From the NCBI GenBank assembly GCA_050291465.1, contig JBNKJV010000008.1:73006-137005 (forward strand): 64,000 nucleotides of DNA, in the 5' to 3' direction. The first letter of the stretch is position 1. The number at the start of each line of letters is the position of its first letter. The notes under the pieces are model-generated. The model saw nothing but the letters and a program-made list of their open reading frames with translations, did not search any database and was not told the origin of the DNA. A program made the position numbers and the translations under genes. Origin of the DNA: CBFDBF01 sp050291465. GTDB taxonomy: Bacteria > Pseudomonadota > Gammaproteobacteria > Chromatiales > Chromatiaceae. This document shows, piece after piece, positions 23,741 through 32,311 of the stretch.

Positions 23741-25786
23741 GTGGATACAGAGCGTCTGATTAAGGCCGAGCAAGAGTTCCAGAAGCTGATTCAAACTCAG
23801 CCGGATTCACCGGCCGGCTATATGGGCATGATCCAGGTCGCGTCGCTCCAGAGGGACTGGAAGCAGGCGTTGCGGCTTTGGGATATCTGCCTGACCAGAT
23901 TCCCCTCTTTGGTGCTGCCGCATGGCCTGTTGGCGAAGCTGCGTGTGCTGCTGAGTTTGGAGGATATCGAAGGGGCGGAAGAGCTTTGCCGCGAACTGCA
24001 AGATACACACCCCAATTATTTCGGGGGTATCTACGGAATGGTGCTGGTGGCGGAGGCCAAACGAGACTGGCGGGAAGCCGAACGTCTTCTGGAAATCTGC
24101 CTCGAAAAGTTCCCTGGGGTCATGGATGGAGAATGGCAGGCAGAGAAGGCGGGAACCCTCATCCGGCAAAACCGGCTTGATGAGGCCGAACGGTTGTTGG
24201 ATGAGGTCATCAGGCGATATCCGGGTTGTCCGGAAGGATATCTTTCATCGGCGGTCCTGGCGGATAAAAAACATGATCTTATGCTTAGCCGCGAGCGCTG
24301 GGAGAAGGCGGGGCGACTGTTTCCGGGTCACAAGGAGATCCAGCTGGGGTATATAGGATCTGTCAGAGAGCGCGGGGATTTTGACCAGGCCTATTCACTG
24401 TGTGTCCAGGGATTTGAGAATACCGGTGATGTTGATTACCAGTTGAGCCTGGTCGAGTGTTGCGTCTATCAGCATCGATTTGAACAGGCGTTGGATGAGG
24501 TGTATCAACTCCTTAAAGCGCAACCGGAAAATCTACTGTTCAGGCTAAAAGAGTGTTCGGTGCTGATCGGTCATTGGGAGCAGGCCAGACTTGCGGAGGC
24601 GGTTACGAAACTGGAGCGGCTATTGGAGGAATATCCGGATTCGCTGCGGGTCCGGCGACAACTGGGTCTTGCGTATATCCACAATAAGGAGAATAAAAAA
24701 GCGCTTGAACTCATGGAGTCCTTTTCGTCGGATTTGGAAGAGAGAGAGGAACTGCTGGCGTTATACGCCTGGTGTGACTACCAGCGAGGCGAACTGGAGC
24801 AGGCACGCCGGAATTATGCTTCGTTGCTGAGCGTAAAATATCATGCGGCGGTACATGCGCCTTGTTCCCTGAAGCGTCTTGATGCGGGCGCCATATCTCC
24901 GGAGAAAGACGAGATCTTTCTGTTCTCAACCATTAAGGACGCCTTGAAATACCTGCCCTGGTTTCTGGATTATTATCGTAAACTCGGTGTTCATCGTTTC
25001 TTTGTCATTGATAATGACTCGAGCGACGGCACGACCGATTTTCTCCTGCAACAACCGGATGTCCATCTGTTCTGGACAGATGAATTGTTTTCCCTCGCCT
25101 CTTCCGGGATGCGCTGGATTAATGAGCTGATCGGCCGTTACGGTCGGGGGCATTGGTGCATCTTTGCGGATTGCGACGAGGCCCTGGTGTTCCCCGGCAT
25201 GGAATCAGGCGGTCTGACGTATCTGTTGGATTATATGGAGAGCAAAGGCCATGAGGCCATGTCCGGATACATGCTAGACATGTACCCCGAGAGTGGCGCG
25301 GAAATGGAGCGCTACCGGTCAGGCGGTGATCTGGTCAGCCATTCACCTTACTTTGACGACTCACAACGGTTTTTCGGAGGGGCTAAATCACCTTATGTGC
25401 TCGTCAGGGGAGGAGCGAGAAGGCGTCTCTTTGATGAAGAGACGTGGTTGGAGAAGGTGCCGATTATAAGAGGCGGAGGTGAAATAAAGTATCTGACCAA
25501 TCACCATATAACGCCGGCGAAGATTTCCGACATTACCGGGGTGTTTCTGCATTTCGCCCTGACACAGAAGTTTGAGTCCGTGGCCTCTGCATCGGATATA
25601 GCAAAGCATGATCGGTTCAAGAATATGTCCGTATATTGCAAAAACAGGTATTCCCGTTATCAGCAGACATTTGAGGGGTTAGAGAAGTCCGGATCATTCC
25701 TGTGCCAAGATTCGGAAAAATATGTCGATAGTGATCAGCTGGTAGATCTCGGGCTTATGCATCGCCCGGCAGACTATCTTTCCTGA
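23741..25786 (+). CDS. TPR-repeat protein fused to a family 2-type glycosyltransferase (twin A)
   Basis: A 681-residue two-part protein. Residues 1-380 are degenerate tetratricopeptide helices, with repeated W-x-x-A/E-x-x-L and L-x-x-FPG units about 34 residues apart. Residues 390-640 are a glycosyltransferase domain of the Glyco_tranf_2_4 kind: LFSTIKDALKYLPWFLDYYRKLGV, FFVIDNDSSDGT (Asp424, Asp426) and ADCDE (Asp477, Asp479), the latter a DxD-like metal and sugar-nucleotide site. No signal or membrane segment, so it is cytoplasmic. The GTG start follows an in-frame stop. The acceptor is unknown. Twin B downstream has exactly the same length and active-site spacing. Confidence 0.82.
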   Translation: MDTERLIKAEQEFQKLIQTQPDSPAGYMGMIQVASLQRDWKQALRLWDICLTRFPSLVLPHGLLAKLRVLLSLEDIEGAEELCRELQDTHPNYFGGIYGMVLVAEAKRDWREAERLLEICLEKFPGVMDGEWQAEKAGTLIRQNRLDEAERLLDEVIRRYPGCPEGYLSSAVLADKKHDLMLSRERWEKAGRLFPGHKEIQLGYIGSVRERGDFDQAYSLCVQGFENTGDVDYQLSLVECCVYQHRFEQALDEVYQLLKAQPENLLFRLKECSVLIGHWEQARLAEAVTKLERLLEEYPDSLRVRRQLGLAYIHNKENKKALELMESFSSDLEEREELLALYAWCDYQRGELEQARRNYASLLSVKYHAAVHAPCSLKRLDAGAISPEKDEIFLFSTIKDALKYLPWFLDYYRKLGVHRFFVIDNDSSDGTTDFLLQQPDVHLFWTDELFSLASSGMRWINELIGRYGRGHWCIFADCDEALVFPGMESGGLTYLLDYMESKGHEAMSGYMLDMYPESGAEMERYRSGGDLVSHSPYFDDSQRFFGGAKSPYVLVRGGARRRLFDEETWLEKVPIIRGGGEIKYLTNHHITPAKISDITGVFLHFALTQKFESVASASDIAKHDRFKNMSVYCKNRYSRYQQTFEGLEKSGSFLCQDSEKYVDSDQLVDLGLMHRPADYLS

Positions 25787-25936
25787 CGAGTTTTCTTAGA
25801 TCGGCGATCGGAAAACACGAGTTGTGGTGGTAATTCTATTCATGAGTCCCATTGGTGTTTGTACATTCGGAGGATATTTATCTGATGTCGCAGGCTCCGG
25901 TCTTCGACGCGGCTGGCGAGCGAAGGGGGTATATTT

Positions 25937-27982
25937 TTGAAAGCCGATTTCCTTGCCAATGCCGAGAAAGAGTATCGGCGTCTGATCGAGACCCAACCGG
26001 ACTCTCCGGCGGGATATATGGGGTTGATTCAGATTATCTCGATTCAGCGTAACTGGGAATTGGCCCTGCAACTCTGGGATACCTGCCTTGCCAAGTTCCC
26101 GGATTTGACTAAGCCGGTAGGATTGCTGGCGAAGTTGCAAGTGCTGCTTGAGCTTGGGAAGCGAGAGGAAGCGGATGCCCTATCGCGGGAGTTGATCTCG
26201 ATGTTCCCGGACTATTTTGGGGGCTATTATGGATCGGCCTTGGTGGCTGAGGCTTTCCGCGACTGGGTGGGCGCCGGCCGGCATATGGATGCATGCCTGG
26301 CCCGTTTTCCCGGTTTAAGGGATCCGGAGTGGCAGACTTATAAGGCGCATCTCCTGAAGAGAGCAGGGTTTCTCGGAGAGGCGGAGCAACTGTTGCAGGA
26401 CATCATCAGGAAATATCCCGGATGCCCGGAGGCGTATATAGAGTCGGCGAAACTGGCCGAGCTGAAGTTCGATCGGCCGCTTACCTACGAGCGGTGGGAA
26501 AAGGCGTATCGATTATTCCCGGAGCGCAAGGAATGCGCCTTTGGATATATAGGCTGTCTTAACGACGAAGGGGATTTTGAGACGGCGCTATCTCTCTGTG
26601 AGGAGCACTATGAAAAAACCGGCGATATGGGATTTAAACTGTGTCTGGTCGATTGTTTCCTTGCTCATCTGGAGTTTGATGCCGCGCTGGAGACGGTAGC
26701 GGCACTTATAAAGACCTATCCGGATAACCTCGAGCCGGAGCTGAAAAGGATCGATGTACTGATGGGGTACTGGCGCCAGGAGCAGGCGGATCAGGCGGTG
26801 AGGTTCGCGGAGGAACTCTATAAGCGATTTCCGGACTCCCACAGGGTCCGTCTGAAATGGATTGACTCCTGTATCCATGCCGGCAACACAGAACAGGCGC
26901 GGGAACAGCTGAAATTACTGCCGGTCCATACCGGGGAGTCGTTTGAAACAAAGAAACTGCGCTCCTGGCTGCATGCACAGAACGGCGACATGGACAGAGC
27001 CAGAGAGATCTTTCTGGCGGCGACCGATGATGCCTACCTGCCGGCATTGCATGCCCCCTTCAATCTAAAAAGAATCGATCGAAATCGGCTTGATCCGGGT
27101 GCGGACGAGCTGTTCCTCTTTTCCTGCGTGAAAGACAGTGTTCATTCTCTTCCCTGGCTCCTGGAGTACTATCGAAAGATCGGAGTGCAGCGGTTTTTTA
27201 TCGTGGATAATGACTCGACGGACGGGACTTCGGCGTTTCTGCTGGAGCAACCGGATGTCCATCTGTTCTGGAGCGACGACGCCTTTTACACCACGGCTTC
27301 CGGTCTGCGTTGGATAAATCATCTGATCGCTGAATATGGGGAGGGCCATTGGTGCATTTTGACCGATAGTGACGAAATCCTGGTGGTTCCGGGGGTGGAA
27401 AAATGCGGTCTGAGGCCGCTGCTTAAGTATATGCAGCGAAACGGGCATGAGGCGTTGTCCGTATTCCTGTTGGATATGTTTCCGGAAGCTGTAGCGGAAT
27501 TCTCCAGCTTTCCGCCGGATGGGAACCTGCTTGAGCACTCTCCCTACTTCGACGACAGTTTTCGATATTTCGGGAATTCCTTGTGCCCCTACCGCGTCGT
27601 GAGGGGTGGTGTGCGCGAGCGGCTGTTTGAAGGAATCGAGATACTGGAAAAGGTTTCGATTATAAAGGGCGGGGGAGATATCCGTTTTCTGAATCCCCAC
27701 TCCACTACGCCGGCTATTCTGTCGGATGTTACCGGGGTGTACCTGCATTTCACCCTGGCACAGAAGCCCCAGCTCTCGAATGGCTCCGAGCGGATCCTCG
27801 ACGACAGCCGCATCGGGGGCAGAAGTAACTCCTCCCGGAAGAGGTATTCCCGTTATCATCGGATAATCGCCGGCATGGCAAGAGATGGTAGCAATTTGTG
27901 CCCGGATTCCAGCAGATACGTTGATAGTGATCAGCTGGTTGAATTGGGATTGACGCTACGGCCGGCCGGTTTCGACGATTGA
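25937..27982 (+). CDS. TPR-repeat protein fused to a family 2-type glycosyltransferase (twin B)
   Basis: A 681-residue paralogue of the preceding gene, with the same order: TPR-like repeats (1-380) and a glycosyltransferase domain with FFIVDNDSTDGT (Asp424, Asp426) and LTDSDE (Asp477, Asp479). The two align end to end, e.g. LIETQPDSPAGYMGLIQ against LIQTQPDSPAGYMGMIQ and the shared ending YVDSDQLVELGL. It appears to start at TTG (25937), an uncommon initiator. An ATG with a ggagga site at 25885 lies in another frame and would join this one by a slip in the T-run at 25934-25938. Divergence is greatest in the TPR half. Confidence 0.8.
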   Translation: MKADFLANAEKEYRRLIETQPDSPAGYMGLIQIISIQRNWELALQLWDTCLAKFPDLTKPVGLLAKLQVLLELGKREEADALSRELISMFPDYFGGYYGSALVAEAFRDWVGAGRHMDACLARFPGLRDPEWQTYKAHLLKRAGFLGEAEQLLQDIIRKYPGCPEAYIESAKLAELKFDRPLTYERWEKAYRLFPERKECAFGYIGCLNDEGDFETALSLCEEHYEKTGDMGFKLCLVDCFLAHLEFDAALETVAALIKTYPDNLEPELKRIDVLMGYWRQEQADQAVRFAEELYKRFPDSHRVRLKWIDSCIHAGNTEQAREQLKLLPVHTGESFETKKLRSWLHAQNGDMDRAREIFLAATDDAYLPALHAPFNLKRIDRNRLDPGADELFLFSCVKDSVHSLPWLLEYYRKIGVQRFFIVDNDSTDGTSAFLLEQPDVHLFWSDDAFYTTASGLRWINHLIAEYGEGHWCILTDSDEILVVPGVEKCGLRPLLKYMQRNGHEALSVFLLDMFPEAVAEFSSFPPDGNLLEHSPYFDDSFRYFGNSLCPYRVVRGGVRERLFEGIEILEKVSIIKGGGDIRFLNPHSTTPAILSDVTGVYLHFTLAQKPQLSNGSERILDDSRIGGRSNSSRKRYSRYHRIIAGMARDGSNLCPDSSRYVDSDQLVELGLTLRPAGFDD

Positions 27983-28257
27983 TCGCTGGGTGACCGGCTG
28001 AGCCGGAAATACCGGCTAGATTATAGATTAGATGTCAGTTTTAACTTACTGAAAAACACCGGCAAAGTATCCGCTGGGCACTGTCTGGAAAGGGGGAGCG
28101 ATTATGGATCCTCCAGGCGCCTTTCCCGGGGAGGGTCGGTGATGAAAAAACCGTTGTATCCTAATATGTTAGGGGGTAGAATCGATCGGACTCGGATACA
28201 TCATTAGCCGATATTTTTCGAGAATAAAGGCTCTATTTCTTAGGGGGAACCTGCATA

Positions 28258-28725
28258 ATGAAGCAATTCAAATACGCTCCGCTGGCGGCGATGTTGGCGG
28301 TTATTCCACAAGTTCACGCCGAAAGCCCGCTGGACGAAGGAGCGGTACCTTTCGCCTATATGAACCAACCGTTCGGTGGTACGACCCACACCCAGAATAT
28401 TCCGTCCTTTGGTTTTGGTGTTACCCAGGGGGGGGCGTCTTCCGGAACGGTGAATCTTTTGAACCCGGAACGTCCGCCGCTGTTCAACCTTGAATACAAG
28501 GGTGACAATCTGGCCGCCGTCAATCTGAACGGTAATAACGTCCTGGATATCATGGGCCGGTATGGCTATGACGCAAACGGTGACCAGTCTTTCGGCGACT
28601 GGTTGTCCTCTCTTTCCCAGGAGCAGAAAGTAGCTCTCGGGCTGGCCGTTGGTTTAGGGTTCTGGTGCGCGGTTGACTTCTGTCACGGCGGTCACGGCGA
28701 CAGCACTCCGGCAGCAGCTACTTGA
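28258..28725 (+). CDS. unrecognised exported protein, Gly/Asn-rich
   Basis: A 155-residue protein I do not recognise. A signal peptide (1-21, ending VHA) is clear and a taggggga ribosome-binding site precedes the ATG. The mature part is rich in Gly, Asn, Phe and Pro with few charges (FGGTTHTQNIPSFGFG, NPERPPLFNLEYKGDNL, NLNGNNVLDIMGRYGYDANGD). Near the end QKVALGLAVGLGFWCAVDFCHGGHGD contains a short hydrophobic stretch, two cysteines and a His/Gly/Asp cluster that could bind metal or form a disulfide. It stands alone between the glycosyltransferase twins and a strong terminator. Confidence 0.75.
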   Translation: MKQFKYAPLAAMLAVIPQVHAESPLDEGAVPFAYMNQPFGGTTHTQNIPSFGFGVTQGGASSGTVNLLNPERPPLFNLEYKGDNLAAVNLNGNNVLDIMGRYGYDANGDQSFGDWLSSLSQEQKVALGLAVGLGFWCAVDFCHGGHGDSTPAAAT

Positions 28726-28772
28726 CCTCTGTTTATGGCGGTTGCGGTGACAGCAGTCCCGCAGCGGCCAAG
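28687..28772 (+). repeat. degenerate 36-bp direct repeat at the gene end
   Basis: The last 36 coding-end bases (28687-28722) recur with about a quarter of positions changed at 28737-28772, just after the stop codon. The second copy is out of frame with the first (50-bp spacing). It looks like the relic of a tandem duplication of the 3' end. Confidence 0.5.
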
Positions 28773-28821
28773 TGGTCCCTAACTATTGTTGTTTAAATAG
28801 ACTCAGTTTTGAACGAATGTG

Positions 28822-28853
28822 GGCGGCTATGAATACATAGCCGCCTTTTTTTT
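28822..28853 (+). terminator. Rho-independent terminator
   Basis: A perfect ten-base-pair stem, ggcggctatg / catagccgcc, with an aata loop is followed by eight T residues. It ends the transcript of the exported 155-residue protein. Confidence 0.92.
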
Positions 28854-28922
28854 GATATTTTCTGCGCAATGTTCTCCTGCCGGGATTCACGGGTGGGATT
28901 GTGCTCAGGGAGCGGTTTGAGA

Positions 28923-29591
28923 ATGGCCGCAGTTGAGTTCACCGATATGCTGATCTTCGTGCTGGCATGGACCGCTTATTTTGTCCTCCACTCTATCCTG
29001 GCTTCGTTACGGATGAAGCGGTGGGTGGCCGGGCGTTGGCCCCATGCTATGCCCCTGTACCGGCTGGCGTTCAATTTACAGGCGCTGGTACTGCTGGTTC
29101 CTCTGTTGTGGTTTACCTACTCTCTACGTGGTCCCATGCTCTGGCAGTGGTCAGGGCTTGCCGGGTGGCTGGCCAACGGCCTTGCCCTGTCGGCACTGGG
29201 TGGAGTGGTCTGGTCACTGCGCTACTATGATGGCAGCGAATTCATAGGATTGCGCCAGTGGCGGGAGGGGGAGCGCTCGGTGGAGGACCAGGAGCGTTTT
29301 CAAATATCCGAGCTGCATCGGTTCGTGCGTCATCCCTGGTACAGCCTGGGATTGGTGCTGGTCTGGACCCGCGATATGGACAGGGTATTTCTGATCACGG
29401 CTATCCTGATAACACTGTATTTCATTATCGGTATCTGGATGGAAGAGAAGAAACTCGCGATCTACCATGGGGAGCCGTACCGGCGTTACCGGAAGCTTGT
29501 TCCTGCCCTTGTTCCCTTGCCCTGGCGCTTTTTGGCTCGGGAGGAGGCAAGGGAAATTCAGGCCGAGGCGGAGCGGGAAGCTGACGGCTGA
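28923..29591 (+). CDS. membrane methyltransferase-like protein (NnrU / isoprenylcysteine methyltransferase type)
   Basis: A 222-residue polytopic membrane protein with about five hydrophobic segments (roughly 10-28, 45-65, 75-95, 145-165 and 168-185). The motif RHPWYSLGLVLVW and the later EEKKLAIYHGEPYRRYRKLVPALVP are the two conserved parts of the NnrU / isoprenylcysteine carboxyl methyltransferase / PEMT-like group, in which they bind SAM. The substrate is unknown. The start at 28923 was chosen over earlier in-frame codons because family members start just before the first helix. Confidence 0.75.
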   Translation: MAAVEFTDMLIFVLAWTAYFVLHSILASLRMKRWVAGRWPHAMPLYRLAFNLQALVLLVPLLWFTYSLRGPMLWQWSGLAGWLANGLALSALGGVVWSLRYYDGSEFIGLRQWREGERSVEDQERFQISELHRFVRHPWYSLGLVLVWTRDMDRVFLITAILITLYFIIGIWMEEKKLAIYHGEPYRRYRKLVPALVPLPWRFLAREEAREIQAEAEREADG

Positions 29592-29730
29592 GCCGGTTTT
29601 TATGGATCCGTATCAAGGATCGTTAACCGTGACCGATCTTCCGCGTGAAACTCCACTCGCCGTCTACTAGAATTAGCAGAAGTTTCCCAAAAAGAAACGG
29701 GTCTGTTCAGAAACCGGGAGCAAAAACGCA

Positions 29731-30060
29731 ATGCTCGAATATTCCGAAAAACGAGATTTCCCCCGTATGGCCGTTGAGTGCCCTGCCCAGTTTCGGCTGG
29801 AGGGTTCCGATCAGGTGGACGGTGCCATCGTCAAGGACCTGAGCGGCGGCGGTGTCCTGCTATGGATCGATCAGCAGGTGGAGCCCGGCAGTCAGCTTTC
29901 CATCGTAATCATGCCGGGAAAACATATCACGCCACCTTTGCACGCCAGGCTGGAGGTTATCCGTTGTTTTCCGCTGGAAGAGGAAGAAGGCACCTACGCG
30001 GCGGCCTGCTCCATAGTTCAGCTACTGGATGAGAAAGAGATCGGGACGAACTTTCCTTAA
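29731..30060 (+). CDS. PilZ-domain protein
   Basis: A 109-residue single PilZ domain, a likely cyclic-di-GMP receptor. Both binding motifs are present: RxxxR at Arg8-Asp-Phe-Pro-Arg12 and DxSxxG at Asp36, Ser38 and Gly41 (KDLSGGGVLLWID). Stand-alone PilZ proteins act through protein partners in motility, exopolysaccharide or secretion, and no such partner is encoded beside it. It sits between a membrane methyltransferase-like gene and a convergent dehydrogenase gene. Confidence 0.88.
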   Translation: MLEYSEKRDFPRMAVECPAQFRLEGSDQVDGAIVKDLSGGGVLLWIDQQVEPGSQLSIVIMPGKHITPPLHARLEVIRCFPLEEEEGTYAAACSIVQLLDEKEIGTNFP

Positions 30061-30078
30061 CCCTCAGCTGCCGCCGGG

Positions 30079-31041
30079 TCAGACGATCCGGTTGCGTATG
30101 TCGCCTGCCAGAAAGGCTTTGATATTCTCCCCTATCTCGTTTATCAGCCGCTGACGGGCCTCTCTGCTCGCCCAGGCAATGTGAGGCGTGATAATCAGGT
30201 TGGGAAGTTTCGGATCAAGCAGGGGATTGTCCTCTGCGGGTGGTTCTTCAAACAGTACGTCAACGCCGGCGCCGCCGATGATGCCGTTACGCAGGGCAGA
30301 AGCCAGGGCCTGTTCATCCACGATACCGCCGCGGGCGGTGTTGATGAGCAGGGCATCCTTCTGCATCAGGCCCAACTCCCGTTCCCCGATCAGCCCCCGG
30401 GTCTGCTCGGTTAAAGGGCAGTGCAGGGAGACCACATCGGCGGTTCCCAGCAGGTCCTCCAGCGGGACCCTTCCTGGCTGCACTGCGCCTCCCGGACGCT
30501 GCGCCAGGATGACTTCCATGCCGAAAGCGTCGGCCACGCGTGCCACTGCTCGTCCCAGGGCCCCGTATCCGATGATGCCGAGCCGTTTTCCCGCCAGTTC
30601 TCTGAAAGGAAAGTCAAGCAGGCAGAATTGGCTGCTTTGCTGCCAGGCGCCCGAAGAAACCAGGTGGTGATAATCCAGTAGGCGGGTGGTGAGAGCGAGG
30701 AGCAGGCTGAATACCTGTTGCACCACCGAGGGGGTGGAGTATCCCGCTACATTGGTGACGGCGATACCGAGGTCCCTGGCTGCCGTCAGATCAACGTTAT
30801 TGGTGCCGGTCGCCGCAATACAGATCAGTTTCAGGCCGGGCGCCTGTTGCAGAAGCCCCCGGTCCAGCATCACCTTGTTGCTCACCGCCAGTTCCACCCC
30901 TTGAATCCGCTCCAGTGTATGCGCGGGCGCCGTGGCGTCATGAAAACGCCAGTTGGAAACCGCATCCTCAAGGGGAGAGAAATCCATGTCACCGCAATCG
31001 ACGGTGGCGAGATCAAGAAAGACGGCTTTCGCGGCTGGCAT
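30079..31041 (-). CDS. D-2-hydroxyacid dehydrogenase (glycerate/hydroxypyruvate type)
   Basis: A 320-residue NAD(P)-dependent dehydrogenase. Rossmann motif GYGALG at 158-163; catalytic Arg237 (TARGG), Glu in DVLFEEPP (about 265-266) and His287 (TPHIAW) complete the usual triad. ATGTNNVDL and NVAGYSTPSVVQQVFSLLLAL are typical of the glycerate/hydroxypyruvate reductase branch (HprA-like), which reduces hydroxypyruvate to D-glycerate. The frame is open 30 codons upstream; Met at 31041 matches the family start. Co-occurrence in the window with gph and a GlcF-like subunit is consistent with glycolate/glyoxylate metabolism, but they are not linked in an operon. Confidence 0.87.
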   Translation of the reverse strand: MPAAKAVFLDLATVDCGDMDFSPLEDAVSNWRFHDATAPAHTLERIQGVELAVSNKVMLDRGLLQQAPGLKLICIAATGTNNVDLTAARDLGIAVTNVAGYSTPSVVQQVFSLLLALTTRLLDYHHLVSSGAWQQSSQFCLLDFPFRELAGKRLGIIGYGALGRAVARVADAFGMEVILAQRPGGAVQPGRVPLEDLLGTADVVSLHCPLTEQTRGLIGERELGLMQKDALLINTARGGIVDEQALASALRNGIIGGAGVDVLFEEPPAEDNPLLDPKLPNLIITPHIAWASREARQRLINEIGENIKAFLAGDIRNRIV

Positions 31042-31361
31042 GGGGGGCTTTCCGGTGTATAGGATTTGCTTAGGGATGATTGTAACCTCAAGGCCGCCCT
31101 GACCGCCTGGGAATTTCCGGGTGCCGGGCATTGCCCGCCCTCGCCGCGGTCAGGGGCTAAATTTTTAACACCGCCTTCGGGCATTTTCGACTTCCAGGGG
31201 CTAAAATACCCGCCTTTAAGGGACTCGATCCAAATTCCTTCGGATTTATGAGTGGTTCCACTGTCGGCCGTATCCACCAACTATTCGTTGATTGTTGTCG
31301 CTGCCTCGGTCGGAGGATCGTAATATTCTATCGGCGGACGAAGCGCTAAGGTGATGGATAT

Positions 31362-32144
31362 ATGAACGTGTCAGATGAAATTATGACAGGCGCCCAGTCC
31401 CGGTGTGCCAATCTTCCCAATTTTCTAATCGTCGGGGCGCAGAAGGCCGGCACGACCGCGCTTCGGTACAATTTGGAAAGGCATCCGGATATATATATGG
31501 CGCGGAGGGACGGGGTAAATTCTGCTGAAATCCATTTTTTTGATAATGATGCGAATTGGAGGAAGGGCGTTGAATGGTATCAGAAATATTTCCTCTGTCC
31601 GGACAAGCTGCAGGGTGAAAAAACACCGAACTATCTGCACAACACAAAAAGCCATGAGAGAATGGCTTCGGTAGTGCCCGATGCGAAACTTATAGTGCTG
31701 GTACGGAATCCGGTAGACAGGGCTTACTCCCATTGGAATCACTTCAACCAGGTAAGCGACAGGTCGAAGAATTGGGGTTGGGTAGTTACTGATTTCGAAA
31801 CCGCCTTCTCCGAGGAGTTGAGCGCGACACGACACGTCCATAGTTCCATATTGAACAACGGGAAATACATATTTCAGCTGGCAAGTCTTTTTCGTTTTTA
31901 TCCTCCGGAGAAGATTCACATCTGTGTGACCGAGAGATTGCGTAATAATACGCAGCAGGAGATGTGCAGAATTTATAGATTTCTCGGGGTTGAGGAAATC
32001 GAGCTTCCTTTTAAGAACGTACATGTAAGGCCCTACACGGACCCTATGGAAAAGGATGTACGGAGACGCCTGGAAGAGTATTACCGTATATTCAATGAGG
32101 CGCTCTTCAAGTATCTCGGCGCAAGGATACACGAGTGGGATTGA
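31362..32144 (+). CDS. PAPS-dependent sulfotransferase
   Basis: A 260-residue cytosolic sulfotransferase. The 5'-phosphosulfate loop is FLIVGAQKAGTTALRYNLE (21-39) and the 3'-phosphate site is LIVLVRNPVDRAYSHWNH (about 110-127). These transfer sulfate from PAPS to carbohydrate or other acceptors, resembling heparan N-deacetylase/sulfotransferase-type enzymes in the KAGTTAL form. An aaggtg Shine-Dalgarno-like sequence stands eight bases before the ATG. No PAPS-synthesis gene is adjacent. Base composition is more AT-rich than in neighbouring genes, which may mean acquisition. Confidence 0.85.
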   Translation: MNVSDEIMTGAQSRCANLPNFLIVGAQKAGTTALRYNLERHPDIYMARRDGVNSAEIHFFDNDANWRKGVEWYQKYFLCPDKLQGEKTPNYLHNTKSHERMASVVPDAKLIVLVRNPVDRAYSHWNHFNQVSDRSKNWGWVVTDFETAFSEELSATRHVHSSILNNGKYIFQLASLFRFYPPEKIHICVTERLRNNTQQEMCRIYRFLGVEEIELPFKNVHVRPYTDPMEKDVRRRLEEYYRIFNEALFKYLGARIHEWD

Positions 32145-32185
32145 TATGGCCCCACTGTGCGCCACCGGCGGCGCTGTTTTCCATA

Positions 32186-32220
32186 AGCCACAACATAGTA
32201 ACCACTATGCTTTTGTGGCT
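32186..32220. repeat. imperfect stem-loop between sulfotransferase and dehydrogenase genes
   Basis: agccacaacatagt (32186-32199) pairs with actatg (32204-32209) and ttgtggct (32213-32220), with a three-base bulge and an aacc loop. There is no T-tract, so it is a palindromic intergenic element rather than a clear terminator. Confidence 0.4.
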
Positions 32221-32311
32221 GTTAAGACAGCCTTTCGGAGCGGTGCGCGGAGCATTTTGAGTGTCTATGGGATAAAATGCCCGTTTTTCTCCACCCAGCC
32301 TGAATTCCTGT

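Noticed and set aside
29602..29670. 22-codon frame starting MDPYQGSLTV before the PilZ gene
   Set aside because: No ribosome-binding site and no recognisable product; too short to support.
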